Positions 25,356 to 34,642 of a stretch of DNA of 44,917 bases are shown piece by piece. The translations under genes were made by a program, and so were the position numbers. Under the pieces are notes generated by a model. That model made no database searches and was not told where the DNA came from. It was given only the letters and a program-made list of their open reading frames with translations. The stretch is from Lachnospiraceae bacterium UBA3692. GTDB taxonomy: Bacteria; Bacillota; Clostridia; Lachnospirales; Lachnospiraceae. The first letter of the stretch is position 1. Every line of letters starts with the position of its first letter. Where the stretch lies: NCBI GenBank assembly GCA_002372815.1, contig DFIR01000076.1, positions 21,700 through 66,616 on the forward strand. Direction: 5' to 3'.

Positions 25356-27389
25356 ATGACAGATACGTATAAGGACCTTCATGAACGTGCCGACCACCTG
25401 CGGCGCATCCATGATTATGACGGCGCCATCTCCGCCTATGAGAACCTTGTCGCGCAGCAGCCGGAGGATGCCGCCGCGCGCTGGGGACTGGTGCTGTGCC
25501 GCTACGGGATCGAGTACACGCGGGACACGCGCACCGGGGAGGAGGTCCCCGGCATCAACCGCATGAGCCTGGACTCCATCCTGGAGGACCGTGACTACCT
25601 GCTTGCCCTGCAGTATGCGGACGAGGCACAGGCGCAGGAGTACCGGGACAAAGCCCGCCGGATCGCCGCGATCCAGGACCAGCTGGCCCAGATCGTCCGC
25701 CGGGAGAAGCCCTATGATGTCTTCATCAGCTTCAAATCCAGCGACGACCGCAGGCGCACCCGCGACTTCACGCTCGCGCAGGAGATCTATGAGACGCTGA
25801 CGGCGGACGGATTCCGGGTATTTTTCTCCCCGGTCACTCTGCGGCAGCACCCCGGGGAAGCCTATGAGCCTTATATCTTCGCCGCCCTCTACAGCGCCCG
25901 TGTGATGGTGCTGGTCGGCACGAAGAAGGAATACCTGGAGGCCGAGTGGGTCCGGAACGAGTGGAGCCGCTACCTGTTTATGATGCGCCAGGACCGGAAG
26001 AAACATCTTCTGCCGGTCTACGAAGGCATGAAGCCGGAGGATTTCCCCGCCGGAATCGGCCGTACGCAGGGCGTGGACCTGAGCGCGATCGGCGCGATGA
26101 AGACCGTCTCCGCGCGGGTCCGCGACCTCGCGGGCGAGAAGGAGAAGATCCTCTATGTGCGGGGCCGGGAGGGCGAGACCGTCAACCTGACCAACCTGAT
26201 GCGGCGCATCCTCTTCGATGTGGAGGACGGCGCGTTTGAGGAGGCGGAGAGGCGCATCGCCGGCTTTTCGGAGACTTACGGAGAAGACTATGCGGACCTT
26301 CGCTACGCGCGGCTCCTGTGCAGGAACCGGTGCCGCGGTGCGGAGGAACTGGCCCGCCGCTTCGGGGAAGCGCTGACGGCGGATCCCGACTATCAGTATG
26401 TACTGGAGAACGGGAGCGAAGAGCAGAAACAGGCGCTGCAGTCCCTGGAGACGCTGCGCGACCGCCGGCAGGCGCAGGCTGAGATCGAGAAGGCGATCCG
26501 CGCCGCCCGCGCCGCCTATGAGAACGGCCGGTACGCCGAGGTGATCAGCGGGATCGACCGCCTGCGGAATGACCCCGCGTTTGACCGCGAGGCGGAAGTG
26601 GACCAGCTCTACGCCATGGCCCGGGAGCGGCAGGGAGGCGTCGACCGTCGCCTCGAGTTCCTGCGCCTCACGGAGTCCGGCAACTATCTCCGCGAGAAAT
26701 TCCGCGAGAAATCGCCTGAACTGTATGAGAAGCTCGTCTACGTGGAGGACGCGCAGCTCTTCCAGAAAGAGAAAGGCAGACAATGGATGCAGACGGCCCT
26801 CGCCGCCGTCTGTGCGGTGTCGATCCTGGCCTATTTCTTCCTCCGGGAAGCTGCCGAGACCGGCATTGCCTGGGTCTGCTTCGGGATCGCAGTCATTCTG
26901 AGCCTGCGCTTCTTTCTCAGGAACCGCTACCCGGATGACGATCTCACAGAGAACCTGAAGAACCTGATCGTCTCGGTGCTCAAGGGCTTTTTCCTCACAT
27001 TCGCGCCGCCGCTGGCCGTGGACGTGCTGCTGATGATGCTGCACTCGAACGCCGCGGACAGGGACCACACGATCCTGGCAGCCATCGGCCGGTTCTGGTA
27101 CGGAGAGACAGGCACCGCGGAGGCGGCTACATATGTCGTTCTCTTCATGCTCATACTGATGGGGACGCTCCTGATCAACCTGCCGGGGGCGGTCGAGGAG
27201 GCGAACCGGCGCAAACAGAACGCGTCCGTGAAGGCCAAACTCGCGACCGCAGCGGAGTATACGAAAGAACTGCAGCCCATCGTCAAGGCCTTCGAAAAGG
27301 AACAGCGCGAAGCGCTCCGGCAGGAATACGGTGAGTATCTGCAGCCGCTGGACATCAGCAGCCTGAAGAGTGTCTCGAAGGATCTGTAA
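25356..27389 (+). CDS. TIR domain membrane protein 3 (TPR-TIR-TM, no zinc ribbon)
   Basis: A 677-residue third paralogue that lacks the zinc ribbon and begins directly with the TPR-like region (ARWGLVLCRYGIEY). TIR domain from YDVFISFKSSD at about 120, with E202 in AEWVRNEW as candidate catalytic residue. About four membrane helices follow a helical repeat region at about 480-630. The ATG at 25356 lies 10 bases after the previous stop with AGGGGG upstream; an in-frame ATG at 25299 would overlap gene 2 and add a low-quality stretch with no zinc ribbon. Close spacing argues for one transcript. Confidence 0.87.
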   Translation: MTDTYKDLHERADHLRRIHDYDGAISAYENLVAQQPEDAAARWGLVLCRYGIEYTRDTRTGEEVPGINRMSLDSILEDRDYLLALQYADEAQAQEYRDKARRIAAIQDQLAQIVRREKPYDVFISFKSSDDRRRTRDFTLAQEIYETLTADGFRVFFSPVTLRQHPGEAYEPYIFAALYSARVMVLVGTKKEYLEAEWVRNEWSRYLFMMRQDRKKHLLPVYEGMKPEDFPAGIGRTQGVDLSAIGAMKTVSARVRDLAGEKEKILYVRGREGETVNLTNLMRRILFDVEDGAFEEAERRIAGFSETYGEDYADLRYARLLCRNRCRGAEELARRFGEALTADPDYQYVLENGSEEQKQALQSLETLRDRRQAQAEIEKAIRAARAAYENGRYAEVISGIDRLRNDPAFDREAEVDQLYAMARERQGGVDRRLEFLRLTESGNYLREKFREKSPELYEKLVYVEDAQLFQKEKGRQWMQTALAAVCAVSILAYFFLREAAETGIAWVCFGIAVILSLRFFLRNRYPDDDLTENLKNLIVSVLKGFFLTFAPPLAVDVLLMMLHSNAADRDHTILAAIGRFWYGETGTAEAATYVVLFMLILMGTLLINLPGAVEEANRRKQNASVKAKLATAAEYTKELQPIVKAFEKEQREALRQEYGEYLQPLDISSLKSVSKDL

Positions 27390-27407
27390 GCAAGGAAGGA
27401 GAAAATC

Positions 27408-28736
27408 ATGGCGATCCTGGACGTCATCAAATCGGATGCCCCGAACGGCCTCCTGGTCTGGAAGCATCCCGCGGAAGATTTCAACACACTTTCCACCCTC
27501 ATCGTCGATGAGTCGCAGGTGGCGCTGCTCTACAAAAACGGCCAGATCGCGGACGTCTTCACAGCCGGCCGGTATGTCCTGAGCACGCAGAACATCCCTG
27601 TCCTTCGAAAACTTCTGGAGCTGCCCACGGGCGGAGTATCGACCTTCCGGTGCCGGGTCTACTATGTCAACATGACCGAGGCCATGAACATGAAGTGGGG
27701 CCTCAATTCGCGCGTCACCTACATGGAGCCCACCTACGGCATTCCGCTGGAGCTCGGCGCCCGCGGCGCCATGAGCATCCGCATCGCCGATCCCCGCCAC
27801 CTGGTTGTCCGGCTCGTCGGGTCGGAGGCTTCACTGACGGCGCAGGGGCTGATGAACTACTTCCGATCCCTCATCGTGATGAAAGTGAAGTCCCATCTGG
27901 CCCGCACGATCCGCGACCAGCAGCTCAACATCTTCGAGCTGAACGGACACCTTGACATCCTGGCGGAGGAACTGAAGGCGCGGATCGCGCCCGACCTGGA
28001 ATCCTACGGCTTCCGCCTGCACATGTTCACGGTGGACGAGGTCCTGCTGCCGGAGGACAACCCTGCCTTCCTGCGCGTGAAGCGCGCCCTCTCCGAGCGC
28101 ACCACCGGCCTCTTCGAGGCCCAGACCCAGAGCCAGAAGGCCGTCATCGCGGCCCAGGGCAGCGCGAACGTCGAGGTCATCAAGGCCCAGGGACACGCCG
28201 AGGCCTTGCGCGTTCAGGGGACGAATTACCGCGAGGAGCGCCAGCTCGACATCTCCGAGAAAATGGCGGAGAATCCGAACATGAACCAGTTCTCCGGCAT
28301 GGCCGGCAGCATGGCGATGATGGCCGGCACCATGGCCATGGGCGTCCAGTCCGCCAGAAGCATGTCGGAGGCGATGTCCTCCTTCGGAGGCCCTGCCGGC
28401 ACTTCCGGCTTCGCACCGGTCGCCGGCGCGCCGGGCTACACACCTCCCGCCGGCACAAACTATGCACAGCCTGCGCCTGCTCCGCAGCCGGTCCCCCAGC
28501 CGGTTCCCCAACCGGTCCCCCAGCCGGCTGCGGAACCCCGGGCTGAAGCCCCGCAGCCCGATGCCGCAGTCCGCATTGGCACGAAGAAGTGCAAGGCCTG
28601 CGGCGCGGAGCTGCCCCTGGCAGCAAAATTCTGCTTCGAGTGCGGCGCAGTCCAGCCGAAACGCTGCCCGAGCTGCGGCGTCGAACTGCCGGATAACGCG
28701 AAATTCTGCATCGAATGCGGTGCAAAACTGTCCTGA
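27408..28736 (+). CDS. SPFH/Band 7 domain protein with C-terminal double zinc ribbon
   Basis: A 442-residue protein of the virion-core-protein-like/YdjI subgroup of SPFH proteins. The SPFH domain covers about 20-250 (WKHPAEDFNTLSTLIVDESQ, LNSRVTYMEPTYGIPLELGARG), followed by an alanine/glutamate-rich helix (QTQSQKAVIAAQGSANVEVI) typical of oligomerising SPFH proteins. A Pro-Gln linker with PQPV repeats follows, then two zinc ribbons from residue 395 (CKACG...CFECG and CPSCG...CIECG). SPFH proteins form membrane-associated rings that organise microdomains. It starts 18 bases after the third TIR gene behind AAGGAGG-like GGAAGGAG, so it belongs to the same operon and could scaffold the TIR proteins; that role is inference. 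Confidence 0.88.
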   Translation: MAILDVIKSDAPNGLLVWKHPAEDFNTLSTLIVDESQVALLYKNGQIADVFTAGRYVLSTQNIPVLRKLLELPTGGVSTFRCRVYYVNMTEAMNMKWGLNSRVTYMEPTYGIPLELGARGAMSIRIADPRHLVVRLVGSEASLTAQGLMNYFRSLIVMKVKSHLARTIRDQQLNIFELNGHLDILAEELKARIAPDLESYGFRLHMFTVDEVLLPEDNPAFLRVKRALSERTTGLFEAQTQSQKAVIAAQGSANVEVIKAQGHAEALRVQGTNYREERQLDISEKMAENPNMNQFSGMAGSMAMMAGTMAMGVQSARSMSEAMSSFGGPAGTSGFAPVAGAPGYTPPAGTNYAQPAPAPQPVPQPVPQPVPQPAAEPRAEAPQPDAAVRIGTKKCKACGAELPLAAKFCFECGAVQPKRCPSCGVELPDNAKFCIECGAKLS

Positions 28737-28755
28737 TCCGGCCCCATAAACTACT

Positions 28756-28806
28756 GCTGACCGCAAGACACAGCTGACCGCAAGACACAGCTGACCGCAA
28801 GACGCG
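28756..28806. repeat. Three tandem 17-bp repeats
   Basis: The unit GCTGACCGCAAGACACA starts at 28756, 28773 and 28790; the last copy ends ACGCG instead of ACACA. It lies in the 167-bp gap between the SPFH and small membrane protein genes. Confidence 0.85.
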
Positions 28807-28853
28807 GCAGGGGGGTGAGCCGCCCACGGCTCGTTCGCCTGTCCCCCTGCCGC
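28804..28853. other. Nested hairpin in the SPFH-membrane protein gap
   Basis: GCGGCAGGGGG (28804-28814) pairs perfectly with CCCCCTGCCGC (28843-28853). Inside it GAGCCG (28817-28822) pairs with CGGCTC (28827-28832). No T-tract follows, so it is not a standard intrinsic terminator; it could slow or process the transcript and lower expression of the following gene. Confidence 0.6.
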
Positions 28854-28903
28854 AATTCGATATACCGGTCCCCCCAGCCATCTGATCATGAAGGAGCATT
28901 GCC

Positions 28904-29284
28904 ATGAAATCCAAGAAAACCCTGATCCTCTGCCTGATCCACCTTGTGATCCTCCTCGTCGGCAACGTAGTCGCCCTGGTACTGCCGAGCGAGATCACAT
29001 CCTCTCTGGTCATCTCCGTCGTCTTCACGGATATCGCCTATCTCTGCTTTGCCCTGACGACCGTGCTGGGCTCCGTCTCCGACCGCCAGCAGGCGGTGCA
29101 GAACATCGGCCTGGTCACCGTATCCCTGCTCTACCTGGCTGCAGCTTTCCTCCTGTCCGCCGCCATGTACTTCAGCCATGCCGGCACGAAGCTCCACGTC
29201 GTGCTGGAAGTCGTCGTCCTGGCCCTGGGTGTCGTGATCTGGGCCGTCATGTATCTGGCGAAGATGCACATCGAAGAGCAGTGA
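28904..29284 (+). CDS. Small four-helix membrane protein of unknown function
   Basis: A 126-residue protein with four hydrophobic helices (about 6-27, 33-56, 66-89 and 98-120), short charged loops and an EEQ tail. I recognise no family. AAGGAG lies about 9 nt before the ATG. It follows the SPFH gene in the same direction and is the last gene before a strong terminator, so it is probably the distal member of the TIR-SPFH operon, though the repeats and hairpin before it could uncouple it. Confidence 0.7.
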   Translation: MKSKKTLILCLIHLVILLVGNVVALVLPSEITSSLVISVVFTDIAYLCFALTTVLGSVSDRQQAVQNIGLVTVSLLYLAAAFLLSAAMYFSHAGTKLHVVLEVVVLALGVVIWAVMYLAKMHIEEQ

Positions 29285-29374
29285 TGAGCGAACACCGCGG
29301 CGGCAGCTCATGAGTCACGCGGGAGCCCCGCGAACCTTGCGGGAGGATATCACAAAAACAAAGAAACCAATGAA

Positions 29375-29413
29375 AAAGGAAGGGAATCTGTAAGGACATT
29401 CCCTTCCTTTTGT
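29375..29413 (+). terminator. Terminator closing the TIR-SPFH operon
   Basis: A perfect 13-bp stem, AAAGGAAGGGAAT (29375-29387) with ATTCCCTTCCTTT (29398-29410), runs into TTTG and is preceded by an A-run. Confidence 0.8.
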
Positions 29414-29494
29414 GCTATTCTCACACTAATGCAGCAGCCTGACCCGCACAGCAGCAGATACTATTTGATGAGAAAAAGGATGTATAGTATTGCC

Positions 29495-31273
<1,779 letters not shown>

Positions 31274-31274
31274 G

Positions 31275-31367
31275 CTCACACAGGGGACGGTTCTGTGTGT
31301 GAGAACGCCATCTGATTTCCCGCCAGTCCGCATAATATCTGGCTCGCACAGAGAACCGTCCCCTGCG
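31275..31367. repeat. REP/MITE-like palindromic element with GGGGACGGTTC arms
   Basis: GGGGACGGTTC (31283-31293) and its complement GAACCGTCCCC (31353-31363) are the core of longer arms: CAGGGGACGGTTCTGTG on the left, and the same with two extra bases on the right. The left arm also forms its own hairpin, CTCACACA (31275-31282) with TGTGTGAG (31296-31303). I recall similar GGGGACGGTTC palindromes as dispersed repeats in many bacteria; that memory was not checked here. It sits right after the ABC transporter stop. Confidence 0.6.
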
Positions 31368-31460
31368 CGGCCTCCGTGGTACTGGAAGGCTCACGGAAAG
31401 TAAGATACAATGGGGACTGTAAACGGAAAACTATCATCAATCATTCAGAAGGAGCGCATC

Positions 31461-32780
31461 ATGGCAGGTAAGGCAGGAAGGCTTGTCACACCGGAACAGG
31501 CAGCGGAACTGGCCGTACGGGACGGCGACTGGGTGGACTATGGGTTCGGGGCAGGTTTTCCCGAGTTGATGGATAAGGCACTGGCGGCGCGCAAGGGAAA
31601 AGTGAAGGACGTGAAGATCCGCGGCGGCCTGGTGATCCGTCCCCGGATCGAGGTCGTGGAGGCGGATCCGGAACAGGAGTCCTTCCACTATTACAGCTGG
31701 CACATCGGCGACTATGAGAGAAAACTCCAGACAAGAGGCCTGGTGCAGTTCCTGCCGGTCATGCTGCGGTCCCTGCCGGTGCTTTACAGGCAGCACATCC
31801 GGGTGGACGTGGCCTTTGTCCCGGTCTCGCGGCCCGATGAGGAGGGGTACTGCGGACTGGGGATCTCCAACTACTGCTGGCGGACGATCTTTGAGAACGC
31901 GCGCACGGTGGTCTTTGAGATCAATGAGCACTTGCCGCGCCTGCAGGGCGTGGACGGCTCCCACCGGGTCCATCTCTCGGAGGCGGATTACGTTGTAGAA
32001 GGGGAGCATGAGCCCCTGCCGCAGCGCACTTACCGGGCGGCCAGCGAGACGGACAGAAGGATCGCCGAGCTGGTCATGCGCGAGATCCCGGACGGCGCGG
32101 TCCTGTCTCTGGGAGTCGGCGGCGTGCCTTTTACCGTCGCAAGCATGGTAGCGGAGTCGGACCTGAAGGACATCGGCTGCCACACCGGCACGATCAGCGA
32201 CGCTTTCATGATGATGCACAGAGCGGGCAAACTTACCAACGCACGCAAGGAATTCGACACAGGTCTCTCCACCTGGAACCTGGCCATGGGTTCGCAGGAC
32301 CTCTATGACTGGCTGGACGCGGAGCCGGAGCTCTTCCATCCGGGGGACCTGGATTACGTCCACGACCCCTACCGGATCGCGCAGATGAAGAATGTGATCA
32401 GCATCAACGGCGGCGTGCAGCTCGACCTGATGGGGCAGGAGAACGGGGAGACGGCCGGGACGAGGCAGCTCTCCGGCATCGGCGGGCAGATGGACTTCCT
32501 GGAGGGCGCCTACCGCTCTGTGGGCGGCAAAGGCTTCATCTGCATGAACGCCTCCCGCGTCACGAAAGACGGGCGGCGCGTGTCCAACATCCTGCCTTTT
32601 ATCCCAGGGGGCAGCACGGTGAGCGCGCCCCGCACCATGATCCAGTACGTGGCGACCGAATACGGCGTCGTCAAGCTCTCCGGCCTGTCGGTCCGGGAGA
32701 GAGCGGAGGCCATGATCAGCGTCGCCCACCCGGATTTCCGGGGAGAGCTGGAGAATTACCTGCGCGAAAAGATGCATTGA
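31461..32780 (+). CDS. Acetyl-CoA hydrolase/transferase family protein (butyryl-CoA:acetate CoA-transferase-like), altered active site
   Basis: A 439-residue protein colinear with butyryl-CoA:acetate CoA-transferases and 4-hydroxybutyrate CoA-transferases (LGVGGVPFTVASM, AGKLTNARKEFDTG, SGIGGQMDFLEGAYRSVGGK, PRTMIQYVATEYGVV). In this family the catalytic glutamate, which forms a glutamyl-CoA thioester, sits in an HTE or HSE motif. Here residues 241-243 read HTG, codon GGC at 32187-32189, so the glutamate appears to be glycine. It may be inactive, use another residue, or do a different reaction. The ATG at 31461 follows AAGGAG; an in-frame ATG at 31410 overlaps a -10-like TACAAT at 31406. Confidence 0.85.
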   Translation: MAGKAGRLVTPEQAAELAVRDGDWVDYGFGAGFPELMDKALAARKGKVKDVKIRGGLVIRPRIEVVEADPEQESFHYYSWHIGDYERKLQTRGLVQFLPVMLRSLPVLYRQHIRVDVAFVPVSRPDEEGYCGLGISNYCWRTIFENARTVVFEINEHLPRLQGVDGSHRVHLSEADYVVEGEHEPLPQRTYRAASETDRRIAELVMREIPDGAVLSLGVGGVPFTVASMVAESDLKDIGCHTGTISDAFMMMHRAGKLTNARKEFDTGLSTWNLAMGSQDLYDWLDAEPELFHPGDLDYVHDPYRIAQMKNVISINGGVQLDLMGQENGETAGTRQLSGIGGQMDFLEGAYRSVGGKGFICMNASRVTKDGRRVSNILPFIPGGSTVSAPRTMIQYVATEYGVVKLSGLSVRERAEAMISVAHPDFRGELENYLREKMH

Positions 32781-32816
32781 TAACATCCGTCCCCCACACA
32801 CAAGGAGGAGCAAAGC

Positions 32817-33371
32817 ATGACCAGAAACCTTGCCCGTATCATCGTTCTGATCATCGCCGCCGCAGCCGTGGCCTTCATCGGGATGATCCTGTACTTCCGG
32901 CACAGGGTGACAGTCCCAGACAGGCCCGGCATGGTGTACGAGGACACCTTTGACTTCTCCGGGACCTGGCTGCACCGTGTGTATTATTACCACGGCGGCA
33001 GTGAGAACGGCGATTCGTACTCCGTGGAGCTCGTTCTTGACAAGACCAAAGACGGAAGTCCCCGGACAGTCGTGTACTATCATAATAAGCCATACTACGA
33101 TGCGAAACCCGTGGACAAAGAGATCGTCTGCACCTCCGGCGTGGTCACCGGCGTGCAGGAGATCGTCGACCGGTACGGCATGACGGACTGGAAGGACCTC
33201 CCGGAGACGGACCTGATCGCGCTGGACGCCGCGCATATGAACTTCAGGCTGGAATACAGCGACGGGACGGAGATCCGTCTGGGGTCCGATCTGGAGATGC
33301 CGGGCGAGGCATACGACGCGATCGAAGAGATCCGCGCCTACATCCTGCTGTGCGCCGGCATCGAAGAATAG
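32817..33371 (+). CDS. Membrane-anchored protein of unknown function
   Basis: A 184-residue protein with one N-terminal membrane helix (about 7-27, ARIIVLIIAAAAVAFIGMIL) and a hydrophilic remainder predicted to face outside. There is no lipobox cysteine, so it is anchored by the helix and not lipidated. I recognise no family. ACAAGGAGGAG lies about 8 nt before the ATG. It begins 36 bases after the CoA-transferase-like gene and may be co-transcribed with it. Confidence 0.75.
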   Translation: MTRNLARIIVLIIAAAAVAFIGMILYFRHRVTVPDRPGMVYEDTFDFSGTWLHRVYYYHGGSENGDSYSVELVLDKTKDGSPRTVVYYHNKPYYDAKPVDKEIVCTSGVVTGVQEIVDRYGMTDWKDLPETDLIALDAAHMNFRLEYSDGTEIRLGSDLEMPGEAYDAIEEIRAYILLCAGIEE

Positions 33372-33372
33372 C

Positions 33373-33462
33373 GGCCGCGGACAGATGATCGTCCGCCTGG
33401 ACAACGGCGTCCTGGTGGGCGGCACAGAGCCGCGGACCGACAGCAATATCGCCTGCTTCTGA
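33373..33462 (+). pseudogene. Remnant of gamma-glutamyltransferase, last 29 codons
   Basis: An open frame reading GRGQMIVRLDNGVLVGGTEP, then RTDSNIACF and a TGA (33460-33462), matches the conserved C-terminal end of gamma-glutamyltranspeptidases (GRGQ...GVLVGGTEPRADG). No catalytic domain or plausible start is present: the frame runs straight back into the stop region of the preceding gene. It is therefore the tail of a gene lost by deletion. It fills most of the gap before the aldo/keto reductase gene. Confidence 0.7.
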
Positions 33463-33493
33463 CAGGCACGGACATCTATAGGAGGAAAACAGA

Positions 33494-34639
33494 ATGAAGT
33501 ACAGACCACTGGGAAACACCGGCCTGCAGGTCAGCGAAGTCGGCATGGGCTGCGAAGGCTTCTCCGAAGACAACTATGCCATGGCGAAGGAGCTGTTCGA
33601 CGCGGCGGAGGAGCTGGGCATCAACTATTTCGACCTCTATGCCTCGGATCCGGAGGTGCGGGCGGCCGTCGGAGAGGCCCTGAAGGGGAGAAGGGACAAG
33701 TTCCTGATCCAGTCGCACATCTGCAGCGTCTGGAAGGACGGACAGTATCTGCGTACCCGGAACCTGGCCGAGGTCAAGGCGGGCTTCGAGGAGATGATGT
33801 CCCTGCTGCAGACCGACTATCTGGACGTGGGCATGCTCCACTACTGCGACGCGGAGCGGGACTGGGACACCATCGTCGCGAACGGGATCCTGGACTACGC
33901 AAAAGAACTGAAAGCAGCAGGCCGGATCCGCCACATCGGCCTCAGCTCCCACAACCCGCTGGTGGCCCTGAAGGCCGTGGAGACGGGGGACATCGAGGTC
34001 CTCATGTTCAGCGTCAACCCTTGCTATGATCTGCAGCCGGCGGACGAGGACGTGGAGGAGATCTGGGCGGACCGCAACTACGAGGGCCAGCTCACCAACA
34101 TGGACCCCGACCGGCAGCGCCTCTACGAGGAATGTCAGAAGCGCGGCGTCGGCATCACGGTGATGAAAGCTTTTGCCGGAGGGGAGCTCCTGACGGAGAA
34201 TAAGATCGCGGGCGTCTCCCTCACTGTCAACCAGTGCATCGCCTACGCCCTGTCCCGGCCCGCGGTCGCGACGATCCTGGCCGGCGCCCACAGCGTGGAC
34301 CAGCTGCGGCAGAGCGCTGCCTACAGCGATGCCCCATCCGAGGAAAAAGATTACGCCTCCGCCCTGGCCTCCTTCCCGCGTGTCAGCTGGGTCGGCCAGT
34401 GTATGTATTGCAGCCACTGCGAGCCCTGCGTCGCCAGGATCGACATCGCCTCGGTGACCAAATTCCTGAACCTGACAGATGACGGGAAGAATATTCCCGA
34501 GACCGTCCGCGAGCACTACAAGGTCCTGGACCACCACGCCGGCGAGTGCATCCAGTGCGGCGCCTGCGAGACCCGCTGTCCCTTCGGCGTTGCCATCCGC
34601 GACAACATGCGGCGAGCGGAAGAAGTCTTCGGGTACTGA
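33494..34639 (+). CDS. Aldo/keto reductase with C-terminal 4Fe-4S region
   Basis: A 381-residue protein with an aldo/keto reductase TIM barrel (RPLGNTGLQVSEVGMGCEGF; D47; H116 in MLHYCDA; GLSSHNPLVALKAVE) and a C-terminal cysteine-rich domain, CMYCSHCEPC and CIQCGACETRCPFG, expected to bind Fe-S. The canonical tyrosine five residues after D47 and the lysine in the following strand are not seen: the segments read FDLYASDPEV and LIQSHIC. That marks a divergent subfamily whose redox chemistry may rely on the Fe-S cluster. AGGAGG lies about 7 nt before the ATG. The next gene starts 3 bases after its stop, so the two are co-transcribed. Confidence 0.88.
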   Translation: MKYRPLGNTGLQVSEVGMGCEGFSEDNYAMAKELFDAAEELGINYFDLYASDPEVRAAVGEALKGRRDKFLIQSHICSVWKDGQYLRTRNLAEVKAGFEEMMSLLQTDYLDVGMLHYCDAERDWDTIVANGILDYAKELKAAGRIRHIGLSSHNPLVALKAVETGDIEVLMFSVNPCYDLQPADEDVEEIWADRNYEGQLTNMDPDRQRLYEECQKRGVGITVMKAFAGGELLTENKIAGVSLTVNQCIAYALSRPAVATILAGAHSVDQLRQSAAYSDAPSEEKDYASALASFPRVSWVGQCMYCSHCEPCVARIDIASVTKFLNLTDDGKNIPETVREHYKVLDHHAGECIQCGACETRCPFGVAIRDNMRRAEEVFGY

Positions 34640-34642
34640 GGC

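Noticed and set aside
25326..27800. An 824-codon minus-strand open frame across TIR gene 3 and the SPFH gene
   Set aside because: It spans two convincing plus-strand genes and their junction, has no recognisable domain, and is expected by chance in high-GC coding DNA.
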